From: Azospirillum lipoferum
Lineage (GTDB): Bacteria; Pseudomonadota; Alphaproteobacteria; Azospirillales; Azospirillaceae
DNA: 64,000 nucleotides
Assembly: GCF_024170005.1 (NCBI RefSeq)
Contig: NZ_JALJXJ010000006.1
Coordinates: forward strand, 368,589-432,588
Direction of reading: 5' to 3'
A program made the translations under genes and the position numbers. Shown here piece after piece: positions 7,786-16,416 of the stretch. Every line of letters begins with the position of its first letter. Within the stretch, counting starts at the first letter, position 1. The notes below the pieces were generated by a model. The model did not search any database. It was not told the DNA's origin and saw only the letters and a list, made by a program, of their open reading frames with translations.

Positions 7786-8664
7786 TCAGTTCGTCGTGCC
7801 TTCGGCCCGATCCTGCAGATACCGTCGCGGGGGCTGCCCCATGTGCTTCCTGAACATGGCGGTGAACGCGCTCGGAGAATCGTATCCCAGTTCCTGGGAG
7901 ATCGCCTGAACGGTGGCACCCATCGACAGCCGTTGAACGGCGATCACGATATGGAGCTGCTGGCGCCACCGGCCGAACGACATTCCCGTCTGTTTCAGGA
8001 TAAGCCGGGCCAGCGTACGCTCGCTCGTGGCGACCGCTGCCGCCCAGTCCCGGATGGTCCTGCGGTCGTCCGGCGCCTCCAGCAACTGGGCGGCGATGCG
8101 CTGTATCCTGGGATGGCTGGAAACCGGGAAGTGGAGTGGCTCCGTCTTCATCTGGGCAAGCTCGTCCAGGATGACCTGGACCAGACGGCTCGTCGGACCT
8201 TCCAGAGGATAGAGCGGCGGCAGGTTGGCCAAGTGAAAGATCATCTCGCGCAACATCGGGCTGATCGAGAATGTCGCGCAGGAATCCGGCAGGGGCGAAA
8301 TCCCCGGATTGATGAAAACGCAGTATGACCGGCCCTTGTCCGACATCGAAACGCTGTGGGGAATCTCTCCCGGAATCCAAACCGCTCCATTGGACGGGAC
8401 GATCCGAAGCCCATCGAGCGTCCGGCACATGACCGAGCCTTCCGCCGCCACCACCAGCTGGCCTTTCCGGTGCCAGTGGATCGGCAATTCGTCATCATCC
8501 ACATTGCGCCGGACAAGGAAAGAGACCAGCGGGCGGGCAATCTCGTCGGGATCCAGCGTGGTGAAGCTGACGCGCAGGCCGGTGGGATCCCACGGCCTCG
8601 GGGCGGCATCGCCGGCCGCCGAGGCTTCCGGCCACTTCGCACCAATCCGCGCAATCTTCGGCAA
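7786..8664 (-). CDS. AraC-family transcriptional regulator with N-terminal cupin domain
   Basis: 292 residues. The N-terminal half has cupin-like strands (LPIHWHRKGQLVVAAEGSV, then AVWIPGEIPHSV), a pocket likely to bind an effector. The C-terminal ~100 residues carry two helix-turn-helix motifs: TSERTLARLILKQTGMSFG and the AraC signature QAISQELGYDSPSAFTAMFRKHMGQPPRRY. The only in-frame start is a TTG at 8664 with GGGGG upstream. It converges on the flavin-monooxygenase/MFS genes and diverges from the Lrp-type gene. Control of the left-hand catabolic operon is plausible but unproven. Confidence 0.85.
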   Translation of the reverse strand: MPKIARIGAKWPEASAAGDAAPRPWDPTGLRVSFTTLDPDEIARPLVSFLVRRNVDDDELPIHWHRKGQLVVAAEGSVMCRTLDGLRIVPSNGAVWIPGEIPHSVSMSDKGRSYCVFINPGISPLPDSCATFSISPMLREMIFHLANLPPLYPLEGPTSRLVQVILDELAQMKTEPLHFPVSSHPRIQRIAAQLLEAPDDRRTIRDWAAAVATSERTLARLILKQTGMSFGRWRQQLHIVIAVQRLSMGATVQAISQELGYDSPSAFTAMFRKHMGQPPRRYLQDRAEGTTN

Positions 8665-8903
8665 TATTGCGGCCCCCGTGCATTCTGACGCGGATCATAG
8701 TGGGAGTTTGACAGTTTCGCGACATAAAATGGCAATCCCATAGATTCTGCCACTGGCCGGCCTCGGGTACACTCTGCCGTATGCACACCCGATTGGCAGA
8801 AGGAAGCGCGTGCTGAACCCGGATGGGTTTGTTCCGCGGAATTTCCTGCCGCTCTTCGCTTCGGTTCCAAGCCAAGCCGTCAAGGATACAACAGGGAGTC
8901 ATC

Positions 8904-9404
8904 ATGATGAACACGCTGACGCTCGACCGAACCGACATCAAGATCCTCAACGAACTGCAGAAGGACGCAAATCTGACGAACGTCGAGCTTGCCGGCAGAA
9001 TCAACCTGTCTCCCTCACCCTGCCTTACGCGGGTGAAGAAGCTGGAGCAGACCGGCATCATCGATCGACGGGTCACCCTTCTGAATCCAAAGGCGATGGG
9101 GCTGGAAATCAATGCCTACATCCAAGTCAAGCTCGACAAACAGCCGCAATCGGCGCTGGAGAATTTCCGGGATGCCGTCGAGAGGATTCCCGAGGTGATG
9201 GAATGCAATTGGATGACAGGCGACTGCGATTTCCTGCTGCGCGTCGTTGTTCGAGATGTTGAAGAGCTTGAACATCTGATCACAAACAAAATATCGAAAA
9301 TAGAATTCGTTGCCACCATCCGATCCAATTTGGTTCTGAAACAGATAACCTATAAAACTGAACTGCCTATCAGTACATCACAGACGATCGTCATCCGGTA
9401 TTGA
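8904..9404 (+). CDS. Lrp/AsnC-family transcriptional regulator
   Basis: 166 residues. The N-terminal winged helix-turn-helix reads DRTDIKILNELQKDANLT then LSPSPCLTRVKKLEQTGII. The C-terminal RAM (ligand-binding) domain contains MTGDCDFLLRVVVRDVEEL, the standard Lrp core. Such proteins sense amino acids or related acids and act as octamers. Two ATGs (8904 and 8907) follow ACAGGGA; the first is taken. The gene stands alone after the divergent AraC gene and no neighbour on its strand is close enough to be cotranscribed, so its target is unknown. Confidence 0.88.
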   Translation: MMNTLTLDRTDIKILNELQKDANLTNVELAGRINLSPSPCLTRVKKLEQTGIIDRRVTLLNPKAMGLEINAYIQVKLDKQPQSALENFRDAVERIPEVMECNWMTGDCDFLLRVVVRDVEELEHLITNKISKIEFVATIRSNLVLKQITYKTELPISTSQTIVIRY

Positions 9405-9578
9405 CAGGGGCCTGTTCGCAGCGAGGCGGTGATTGCGGATGGTAGGGCGGCAAAGGGGGAAAGCTCGCTCCAGCTTCCGAGCCGACCGATCTCGTTCAAA
9501 GCCATAAACAGCGGTCGCCTTCACATCCAGGCAGCGATGCGCTTCCCTTTGCAACGGAACCGGTCAGCGCGGCATCGG

Positions 9579-10961
9579 TCACCGCGCGCCGTGTGCGTGC
9601 AGACGGTCGCCGAGAAATGCGATGAAGCGGGGATCGCCGGCATAGGCGATGTTGATCCGCATCGCTGGCGCGGTCGCCGTCCGCGTCGGCAGGAACAGCG
9701 TGCCGGGCGCCAGGAAAATCCCCTGTTCCGCGGCCTGGCGCACCAGCTCCGCCTCGTCGATGCGGTCGGGAAGCTCACCCCACAGATAATATCCGCCGGG
9801 AGCGGCCGGCGGCAGCCGGACACCGATGCGGGTAAGGGCAAGCGTCGCCTTTTCCGTATGCTCCCCGATCAGCGTCTTCAGCCGGCGCAGATGCCGGAGA
9901 TACTGGCCGGAGGCAATGAAGGCGTAGACGATCCGCTCGACATAGTCGGAGGTGCTGACGATGGTCAGCATCTTGACGTCGCACAGCCGGTCGATCAGCG
10001 GGCGTTTCGCCGCGACATAGCCGACACGGAGGCTGGCCGACAGGGTTTTTGAGAAGGTGCCGACATAGATGACCCGCTCCAGTTGGTCGAGCGCGGCGAG
10101 CCGTGGGCTGGCGGCGGGCAGGACATCGGCGAAGGGGTCGTCCTCGACGACATACAGGCCGTGCTGCTCGGCAATCCCCAGCAGGCGGTGGGCGACCGCG
10201 GGCGTGATCGAGCCGCCGGTCGGGTTGTGCGCCAGCGACTGGGTGAAGAACAGCTTCGGCTTGTGGGCGGCGGCCTTGGCGGCGAGATCGTCGAGGTCGG
10301 GGCCGTCGTGGCGCCGCTGGACGCCGACGATGCCGATGCGCGACAGCCGGAGCTTGCCGAACAGCGGATAATAGCCGGGGCTGTCGACCAGCACGGTGTC
10401 CCCCGGTTCCAGCATCTGGCGGGCGACGAGGTCGAGCGCGTGGTTGGCGCCCTGGGTCAGCAGGATCTGGTCCGGCGACGCCGTGATCGACCGTTCACCG
10501 AGCGTCAGCGCCAGCCGCTCGCGCAACGGCAGGAAACCCCAGGGGGAGCCGTAGCCGTGGTCCGGCGTCAGGCCACGCGTCGCGGCCAGGAAGCGCGGGT
10601 TGCCACCGACTTCGAACCGCTCCATCCAGGACGGCGGCGGCCGGCCGTCGCCGATCCGTACCGCGTAGCTCTGCACCAGCTGTTCGCGAAGCAGGGAAAC
10701 GAAGTCCACCGCCTCGGCGACATGGGCGGACTGCTGCCCGGCCACCGCATGGCGGACGCGGGCGACGTAATAGCCGGCCCCCTGCTTCGCCTCGACATGG
10801 CCCAGCGCCACCAGACGGTCGTAGGCCTCGGCCATCGTGTTCTTCGAGACGCCGTGCTCGACGGCGCCGGCCCGCACCGACAGCAGGCGCTCCCCCGGCT
10901 TCAGCAAGCCCTCGCCGATCAGGCCGGCGATCCTGTCGACGATGCTGCCCACCCGTGTCAT
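9579..10961 (-). CDS. MocR-type regulator (GntR DNA-binding domain fused to aminotransferase-like domain)
   Basis: 460 residues. Residues 1-70 are a GntR winged helix (SVRAGAVEHGVSKNTMAEAYDRL). Residues ~110-455 have the fold-type-I aminotransferase pattern: LLTQGANHALDLVARQML, AHNPTGGSITP, VEDDPFADVL and the pyridoxal-phosphate lysine motif TFSKTLSASLRVGYV. MocR proteins bind PLP and usually act on a divergent gene. Here the divergent gene is the degradative HMG-CoA reductase, with three TGTCCC direct repeats in the shared region (10975-11030). Regulation of that gene and of its own is therefore the likely role. A free-standing aminotransferase is unlikely because of the intact N-terminal DNA-binding domain. 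Confidence 0.88.
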   Translation of the reverse strand: MTRVGSIVDRIAGLIGEGLLKPGERLLSVRAGAVEHGVSKNTMAEAYDRLVALGHVEAKQGAGYYVARVRHAVAGQQSAHVAEAVDFVSLLREQLVQSYAVRIGDGRPPPSWMERFEVGGNPRFLAATRGLTPDHGYGSPWGFLPLRERLALTLGERSITASPDQILLTQGANHALDLVARQMLEPGDTVLVDSPGYYPLFGKLRLSRIGIVGVQRRHDGPDLDDLAAKAAAHKPKLFFTQSLAHNPTGGSITPAVAHRLLGIAEQHGLYVVEDDPFADVLPAASPRLAALDQLERVIYVGTFSKTLSASLRVGYVAAKRPLIDRLCDVKMLTIVSTSDYVERIVYAFIASGQYLRHLRRLKTLIGEHTEKATLALTRIGVRLPPAAPGGYYLWGELPDRIDEAELVRQAAEQGIFLAPGTLFLPTRTATAPAMRINIAYAGDPRFIAFLGDRLHAHGAR

Positions 10962-10974
10962 CGCATCACCGCCT

Positions 10975-11030
10975 CAGTGTCCCAATGAATGCGCTGGTAC
11001 AGTGTCCCGGAGATTCCGGGGAACTGTCCC
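10975..11030. promoter_or_regulatory. Three direct repeats containing TGTCCC between MocR and HMG-CoA reductase genes
   Basis: CAGTGTCCC at 10975-10983, CAGTGTCCC at 11000-11008 and AACTGTCCC at 11022-11030 are direct repeats 22-25 bp apart. They lie directly upstream of the MocR start. Phased direct repeats are typical MocR operators. The same hexamer recurs upstream of the second MocR gene (53271-53332). Confidence 0.5.
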
Positions 11031-11206
11031 TTGTGCCGTCCATTTGTATCACTGATCATCACGTGAACGAACGGTGATGGCGGGGTGGCCCGCGGCGCCG
11101 GTTCGGCCAGCACCACCCCGGCACCACCCCCATTCTCCCATCCGGTCGCGCCGCCTTGCGGCATCGGAGGGGGATGCATCCGCAAAGCGCAAGACAGGGT
11201 TCAGGA

Positions 11207-12499
11207 ATGACTGACACCACCCGCAGTTCCCGCATTCCCGGATTCCACAAGAAATCGCCGGCGGAGCGATTGGCGCTCGTCTCGGACTTCGCCGGCCTCG
11301 ATGCCGCGGCGGCGGCCCGGCTGTCGGACACCGGGAACCTGGATCTGGGCCTTGCCGACCGTCTGGTCGAGAACGTGATCGGGTCGATGAACATCCCCCT
11401 GGGGATCGCGACCAACATGAGGGTCGACGGCGAGGATGTGCTGATCCCGATGGCGACGGAGGAGTCGTCGGTCGTCGCCGCGGTCTGCAACGCGGCCCGG
11501 CAATGCTATGACGCCGGCGGCTTCACCACCTCGATGTCCGGCACGCTGATGATCGCGCAGATCCAGGCGGTCGACGTCGCCGATCCCCATGCGGCCCGCC
11601 TGCGCATCCTCGGGCGGCGCGAGGAGATCAAGGCGATCTGCGATGGCTGCGACCCGGTGCTGCTGTCCTTCGGTGGCGGCTTCCGCGACGTCGAGGTGCG
11701 TGTGCTCGACAGCCGGGGCGGCCCGATGCTGGTGACCCATCTGATCGTCGATACCCGCGACGCGATGGGCGCCAACGCCGTCAACAGCATGGCGGAGACG
11801 CTGGCCCCCCACATCGCGGCCTGGAGCGGCGGCCGGGTGTATCTGCGCATCCTGTCCAATCTGGCCGACCGCCGGCTGGCGCGGGCGCATGCGGTGTGGC
11901 CGCTGGACCAGATCGGCGGCCAGATCGGCGGCGAGGCGGTGCGCGACGGCATCGTCAGCGCCTACCACTTCGCCGCCGCCGATCCGTATCGCGCCGCCAC
12001 CCACAACAAGGGGATCATGAACGGCGTCAGCGCCGTCGTGCTGGCCACCGGCAACGACACCCGCGCGGTGGAGGCCGGCGCCCATGCCTATGCCGCCCGT
12101 GGCGGCCAGTATGGCAGCCTGACCCGCTTCGAGGTGACCGCCGACGGACAGCTCAGCGGCTCCATCGAACTGCCGATGGCGGTCGGGCTGATCGGCGGCG
12201 CCACCAAGGCGCATCCGACGGCGCAGGCCTGTCTGGCGATCCTCGGCGTGACCAGCGCCGAACGTCTCGCCCGCATCATCGCCGCGGTCGGGCTGGCCCA
12301 GAACTTCTCGGCGCTGAAGGCGCTCGCGACCACCGGCATCCAGAAGGGCCACATGGCCCTGCATGCCCAGAACATCGCGATGATGGCCGGCGCGGTCGGC
12401 GACGAGATCGACCGCGTCGCCGCGGCCCTGGTGGAGCGCGGCAGCGTGCGCCAGGACGTCGCCCAGGCGGTTTTGCAGGACCTGCGCGGCGAGGCCTGA
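11207..12499 (+). CDS. mvaA: Hydroxymethylglutaryl-CoA reductase, degradative (class II)
   Basis: 430 residues, the size of class II HMG-CoA reductases such as the mevalonate-degrading enzyme of Pseudomonas mevalonii. It interconverts mevalonate and HMG-CoA. Conserved pieces run in order: SSRIPGFHKKSPAERL (N-terminus), ENVIGSMNIPLGIATN, MATEESSVVAA with the catalytic Glu (85/86), DTRDAMGANAVN, LRILSNLADRRL, THNKGIMNG with catalytic Lys268, TGNDTRA with Asp284, and QKGHMALHAQNIA with His382. It lacks the long membrane N-terminus of class I enzymes. The start at 11207 gives the conserved beginning; an upstream start at 11156 adds 17 residues. ispE in this window indicates the MEP pathway for isoprenoids, so this enzyme is more likely catabolic. 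No HMG-CoA lyase gene is present here. Confidence 0.93.
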   Translation: MTDTTRSSRIPGFHKKSPAERLALVSDFAGLDAAAAARLSDTGNLDLGLADRLVENVIGSMNIPLGIATNMRVDGEDVLIPMATEESSVVAAVCNAARQCYDAGGFTTSMSGTLMIAQIQAVDVADPHAARLRILGRREEIKAICDGCDPVLLSFGGGFRDVEVRVLDSRGGPMLVTHLIVDTRDAMGANAVNSMAETLAPHIAAWSGGRVYLRILSNLADRRLARAHAVWPLDQIGGQIGGEAVRDGIVSAYHFAAADPYRAATHNKGIMNGVSAVVLATGNDTRAVEAGAHAYAARGGQYGSLTRFEVTADGQLSGSIELPMAVGLIGGATKAHPTAQACLAILGVTSAERLARIIAAVGLAQNFSALKALATTGIQKGHMALHAQNIAMMAGAVGDEIDRVAAALVERGSVRQDVAQAVLQDLRGEA

Positions 12500-12564
12500 C
12501 GGCAGCGGGCAAAAGACGGCGGGCAAAACCAAAAAGCATCAGAATGAATAAGGGGAGGACCATG

Positions 12565-13791
12565 ATGAAGACCGGATACGTACTGGCCGGCATGGCCGCG
12601 GTCAGCCTTGTCGCATTGTCGATCGGCATAGCCCCGGCCTCGGCCGAGATCGCGTCCCGGCGGGTGAAGCTCGGGGTTCTGACCGACATGAGCGGCTTCG
12701 CGTCCGACAGCACCGGCCGGGGCTCGGTGGTGGCTGCGGAACTGGCGGCGGAGGATTTCGCCAGGGAACTGCCCGGCGTCACCATCGAGGTCATCCACGC
12801 CGACCACCAGAACAAGCCCGATATCGGCGCCGCCACCGCGCGCCGCTGGCTGGACCAGGAGCATGTCGACGCGATCCTGGACGTGCCCTTCTCGTCGGTG
12901 GCGCTGGCGGTGAACGAGGTGACGCGCAAGTCCAAGGCGGTCTTCATCGCATCCGGTCCGGGCACGACCGAGCTGACCGGTCCGAAATGCTCCCCCAACA
13001 CCATCCAGTGGACCTACGACACCTGGGCGCTGGCCAACGGCACGGCGCGGGCGGTGACGGAGAGCGGGGGCAAGCGCTGGTTCTTCATGACCGCCGACTA
13101 TGCCTTCGGCCATGCGCTGGAGCGCGACGCCTCGGCGGTGGTCAAGAGCCTGGGCGGCACCATCGTCGGCAGCGTCCGCCATCCGCCCAACGCGTCCGAT
13201 TTCTCCTCCTACCTGCTGCAGGCGCAGGGCAGCGGCGCGCAGATCATCGGGCTCGCCAACGCGGTGGGCGACACCATCGGATCGGTCAAGCAGGCGACAG
13301 AGTTCGGCATCACCGGCGGCGGCCAGCGGCTGGCCGCCCTGCTGATGCAGTTGAGCGACGTCGCCGCCGTCGGATTGAAGGATGCCCAGGGGCTGTATCT
13401 GACCGAGGCCTTCTATTGGGATCTGAATCCCGGTACCCGCGCCTTCGCCGACCGCTTCGCCGCCCGGATGGACGGGCGCCGTCCCACCGGCAACCAGGCC
13501 GGCGTCTATGCCGGCGCCCTCCATTACCTGAAGGCGGTCAAGGCCGCCGACAGCACCGACGCCACCATCGTCGCTGCCAGGATGCGGGACCTGCCGACCG
13601 ACGATCCCCTGTTCGGCAAGGGCAATGTCCGCGTTGACGGCCGGGCGGTCCACGACATGCTGTTCTTCGAGGTCAAGAAACCCGAGGAATCGAAGGGTCC
13701 CTGGGACTTCTACAAGCTGGTCAGGACCATCCCCGGCCCGGAGGCGTTCCGTCCGCTGTCGGAAGGCGGCTGCCCGCTGGTGCAGAAGTAG
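12565..13791 (+). CDS. Periplasmic substrate-binding protein, branched-chain amino acid ABC type (orphan)
   Basis: 408 residues with a signal peptide (MKTGYVLAG... ending near PASAEIA, ~27) and a LivK-like type I periplasmic-binding fold: VKLGVLTDMSGFASDSTG, then ALANGTARAVTESGGKRWFFM, ADYAFGHALE and GSVRHPPNASDFSSYLLQAQ. AGGGGAGGA lies 5 bp before the ATG at 12565; an ATG one codon earlier is possible. It follows the HMG-CoA reductase by 65 bp and is probably cotranscribed. No permease or ATPase of this type adjoins it, so it must borrow one or act as a sensor component. By context the ligand could be mevalonate or a similar branched hydroxy acid; this is inference. Confidence 0.88.
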   Translation: MKTGYVLAGMAAVSLVALSIGIAPASAEIASRRVKLGVLTDMSGFASDSTGRGSVVAAELAAEDFARELPGVTIEVIHADHQNKPDIGAATARRWLDQEHVDAILDVPFSSVALAVNEVTRKSKAVFIASGPGTTELTGPKCSPNTIQWTYDTWALANGTARAVTESGGKRWFFMTADYAFGHALERDASAVVKSLGGTIVGSVRHPPNASDFSSYLLQAQGSGAQIIGLANAVGDTIGSVKQATEFGITGGGQRLAALLMQLSDVAAVGLKDAQGLYLTEAFYWDLNPGTRAFADRFAARMDGRRPTGNQAGVYAGALHYLKAVKAADSTDATIVAARMRDLPTDDPLFGKGNVRVDGRAVHDMLFFEVKKPEESKGPWDFYKLVRTIPGPEAFRPLSEGGCPLVQK

Positions 13792-13801
13792 GGCGGGCCG
13801 C

Positions 13802-15556
13802 TCAGCTCACGATAAGCTCCTGCCAAGCCTCGTAGGCGGCGAGCACCGTCTCCATCTGCGCGGTGTGGCCCTGGATGAAGGCATCGCCGTAGATGGTTTC
13901 GTCCGGATATTCGGTGATCAGGGTTACCGGCACCGTGCTGCGTTCGTCCAGCGACGACAGGCAGGGGAAGCCGTTGATGATGCGGAACCCGGTCTCGCCG
14001 GCATGGGTTTCGTACAGCGCGATCTGGTCTGCGTTGCGGGCCGCCAGCCCAGGTATCGTGCCGAGATGCGCCGTCACCCGGTCGAGTAGGCGTTCCGCCG
14101 CCGTCTCCCAGCCCGCGTGGTGGCGCATCACCAGGAAGAAGCCCTTGGGCAGGGTCCACATGGCGAAGTTGCGCGGCACATAGCCCGACAGCGGCCGGGT
14201 CCATTCATGCGCGGGGTAGCCGTGCAGGTTCAGGTGGAGGCGGGCACCGCTCCGCCGCTCCGCCTCCAGCCGGATCGCCTTCTCATTGAGATGGGGACCG
14301 GCCTCCACCGGGTTGCGGTATTCCAGGTCGTCGCCGAGCGCGGTGTAACGCGCCGCGTGGTGCATGTGGCGCGGGTTGCCGGCCCGCAGCCGGTGATGCA
14401 GGGCGTAGCCGTCCGGATTCTCCAGGGGCGACACGGTGAAATGCGCGCCCGGACGCTGCGCCAGCCGGCTCGCGGCCCGCAGGGCGCCCACCACGCCGGT
14501 CGTCTCGTTCGCGTGCTGGCCGCCGCTGATCATCACCGCCGCGTCGCTGCCCCGCACATGGCGGGCAAGCACTTGGCGCCCGCTGCGCGTCTCCGCCTCG
14601 AACGGCTCGCCGCCGATCCGCTCCAGTCCGGCACGGATCGCCGCGTCGCCGACCGGAGCGGCGGCGCGGTCCAGCGAGGGGGCGTCCAGCGGCTCGTCGG
14701 CGGCCGTGATGGCGCCGCGCGACAGGGGACGCAGTTCCACCCGCACCTGCACCGCGCCGTCGCTCAGAGCAATATCCGGCGCGATCTGGCCCGGCTTCAG
14801 CCCGCGGTCGCCGAGCGGCCGGCCGGACTTGCGCTGGAACACCTCCAGCAGGGAGAAGTAGAAGTCCTCGTGCAAGGCCTCGCGCAGGCTGACCACCTCG
14901 TCGGCGAAGCCCAGCGGTTCGTCCGTCGCCGGAAACTCGGCGCGGATGCTCAGCTCCTCGAAATAGGGCTCGGCTCCGGTCCAGGGGTGATTGGCGATGG
15001 CCGTCATGGCGCCTTCGAAAAGCTGCTCGTAATCGGTCTCCAGCCGTTCGCCGTCGCCACCATCGCCGAGGCGCAACCAGCCGGTCGGCGACACGCTGGT
15101 CTCCCCCGCCATGTCGGTGTGGATGCGGTTGGGCGCGGCGACCCGCCGCTCCTCCCGCCGGCCATCCTTGAAAATCAGCGTCACGTCGTAATGGAACGCG
15201 CCGTCCGCCCGCGGACGGAACGCGACCTCCGCCCCCGCCAGCAGGGCGGCCAGCGGATAGGCCTCCAGCAGGAAGCGGTTCGCCGGAGCCTGCGGGTGAA
15301 CCGGATAGGCGACGGTCACCGCCGCCAGATCGCGGGACTCGACCTCCTCCAGGAAGAAATGCAGCATAGGCTTGTAGGCGCTGCGGATGCAGACGGACAC
15401 GCCGCGCTCCGCGAGGCGCCGTTCGCAGGCCCGGCGGCTCCGCGCGTCGTCGAAGGTCCAGGCCTCCACCAGATGGCCGCTCCGGGGGCTTCCGCTCAGC
15501 CGGGCGCACAGCCGGTCGAGCGTCCGCTCGAACGAGGCTTCGAACAGGACGGTCAT
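13802..15556 (-). CDS. M14-family zinc carboxypeptidase-like protein with ~330-residue novel N-terminal region
   Basis: 584 residues, no signal peptide, so probably cytoplasmic. The C-terminal ~250 residues have the M14 zinc signature: GGQHANETTG (His and Glu ligands near 345/348), LNLHGYPAH (third ligand near 442) and a late ITEYPDETIYG holding the candidate catalytic Glu (near 547). The first ~330 residues (VSVCIRSAYKPMLHFFLEEV, VTVAYPVHPQAPANRFLLEAYP) match no family I recognise. The ATG at 15556 overlaps the permease stop by 4 bp, so it is translationally coupled to the peptide transporter operon. It may trim or deacylate an imported peptide or conjugate. Long reading-frame extensions beyond 15556 are only the shadow of the permease gene. 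Confidence 0.8.
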   Translation of the reverse strand: MTVLFEASFERTLDRLCARLSGSPRSGHLVEAWTFDDARSRRACERRLAERGVSVCIRSAYKPMLHFFLEEVESRDLAAVTVAYPVHPQAPANRFLLEAYPLAALLAGAEVAFRPRADGAFHYDVTLIFKDGRREERRVAAPNRIHTDMAGETSVSPTGWLRLGDGGDGERLETDYEQLFEGAMTAIANHPWTGAEPYFEELSIRAEFPATDEPLGFADEVVSLREALHEDFYFSLLEVFQRKSGRPLGDRGLKPGQIAPDIALSDGAVQVRVELRPLSRGAITAADEPLDAPSLDRAAAPVGDAAIRAGLERIGGEPFEAETRSGRQVLARHVRGSDAAVMISGGQHANETTGVVGALRAASRLAQRPGAHFTVSPLENPDGYALHHRLRAGNPRHMHHAARYTALGDDLEYRNPVEAGPHLNEKAIRLEAERRSGARLHLNLHGYPAHEWTRPLSGYVPRNFAMWTLPKGFFLVMRHHAGWETAAERLLDRVTAHLGTIPGLAARNADQIALYETHAGETGFRIINGFPCLSSLDERSTVPVTLITEYPDETIYGDAFIQGHTAQMETVLAAYEAWQELIVS

Positions 15557-16416
15557 CGAGACGTTCTCCCGGTGGGATCCAGGCTGTCGCGCAGCCAGTC
15601 GCCGAGCAGGTTCAGGCCCAGCACGGTCAGAAGGATGGCAAGGCCGGGGAAGACGCTGACCCACCAGGCGACCTGGAGATAGGTGCGCCCGGAGGCCAGC
15701 ATGCCGCCCCAGCTTGGGATGGTCGGATCGATGCCGAGCCCGAGGAAGGTCAGGCTGCTTTCCAGCAGGATGTTGTTGGCGACGTTCAGCGTCAGCAGCA
15801 CGATCACCGAGCCGATCAGGTTCGGCAGCAGATGCTGGACGATGATCCGCCAGTCCTTCACCCCGATGGCACGGGCGGACTGGATGAACTCCCGCTCGCG
15901 CAAGGCCAGGACGGAGCCGCGGACGAGGCGCGCGTACTGCACCCACTGCGACACGATCAGCAGGATGATGGTGTTGGTCAGGCTGCCGCCGACGATGGCG
16001 ATGAAGGTGATCGCCAGCAGGATGAAGGGCAGCGCCAGCTGCACGTCGGCGAAGCGCATCACCACCATGTCGCAGATGCCGCGGTAATAGCCGGAGATCA
16101 GCCCCATCAGCACGCCGATCACCACCGCCCCGGCGACCGAGACGAAACCGACCAGCAGCGAGATCCTGCCGCCCGCAACCACACGGGCCAGCACGTCCCG
16201 GCCCAGGGGGTCGGTGCCCAGCGGATGTGCCGCGTTCCGGAAGGGCGGGGCCAGACGGGCCAGCAGGTCCATCTTGTCCGCACCCCCGGGGAACAGCTGG
16301 TCGGAGAAGAGCACGGCGAGGCAGATGACCAGGGTCAGCGTGGCGCCGACCAGGAATTCCAGATTGCGGAAGTGCTGTGAGCGCAGGAAGGAAAGGACGG
16401 CGGCCATGGCGGTCAC
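15553..16416 (-). CDS. Peptide/nickel-type ABC transporter permease (DppC-like)
   Basis: 287 residues, six membrane segments. NAAHPLGTDPLGRDVLARVVAG is the conserved N-terminal loop of DppC/OppC permeases, and the EAA-type loop EREFIQSARAIGVKDWRI contacts the ATPase. The start is GTG at 16416, overlapping the DppB stop as GTGA; ATG at 16407 is an alternative. It forms the channel with the neighbouring DppB-like protein and is coupled at its end to the M14 peptidase gene. Confidence 0.9.
   Translation of the reverse strand: MTAMAAVLSFLRSQHFRNLEFLVGATLTLVICLAVLFSDQLFPGGADKMDLLARLAPPFRNAAHPLGTDPLGRDVLARVVAGGRISLLVGFVSVAGAVVIGVLMGLISGYYRGICDMVVMRFADVQLALPFILLAITFIAIVGGSLTNTIILLIVSQWVQYARLVRGSVLALREREFIQSARAIGVKDWRIIVQHLLPNLIGSVIVLLTLNVANNILLESSLTFLGLGIDPTIPSWGGMLASGRTYLQVAWWVSVFPGLAILLTVLGLNLLGDWLRDSLDPTGRTSR

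Noticed and set aside
12088..13653. Long minus-strand open frame over the orphan binding protein gene
   Set aside because: Opposite-strand shadow; the plus-strand protein has a clear signal peptide and family motifs.
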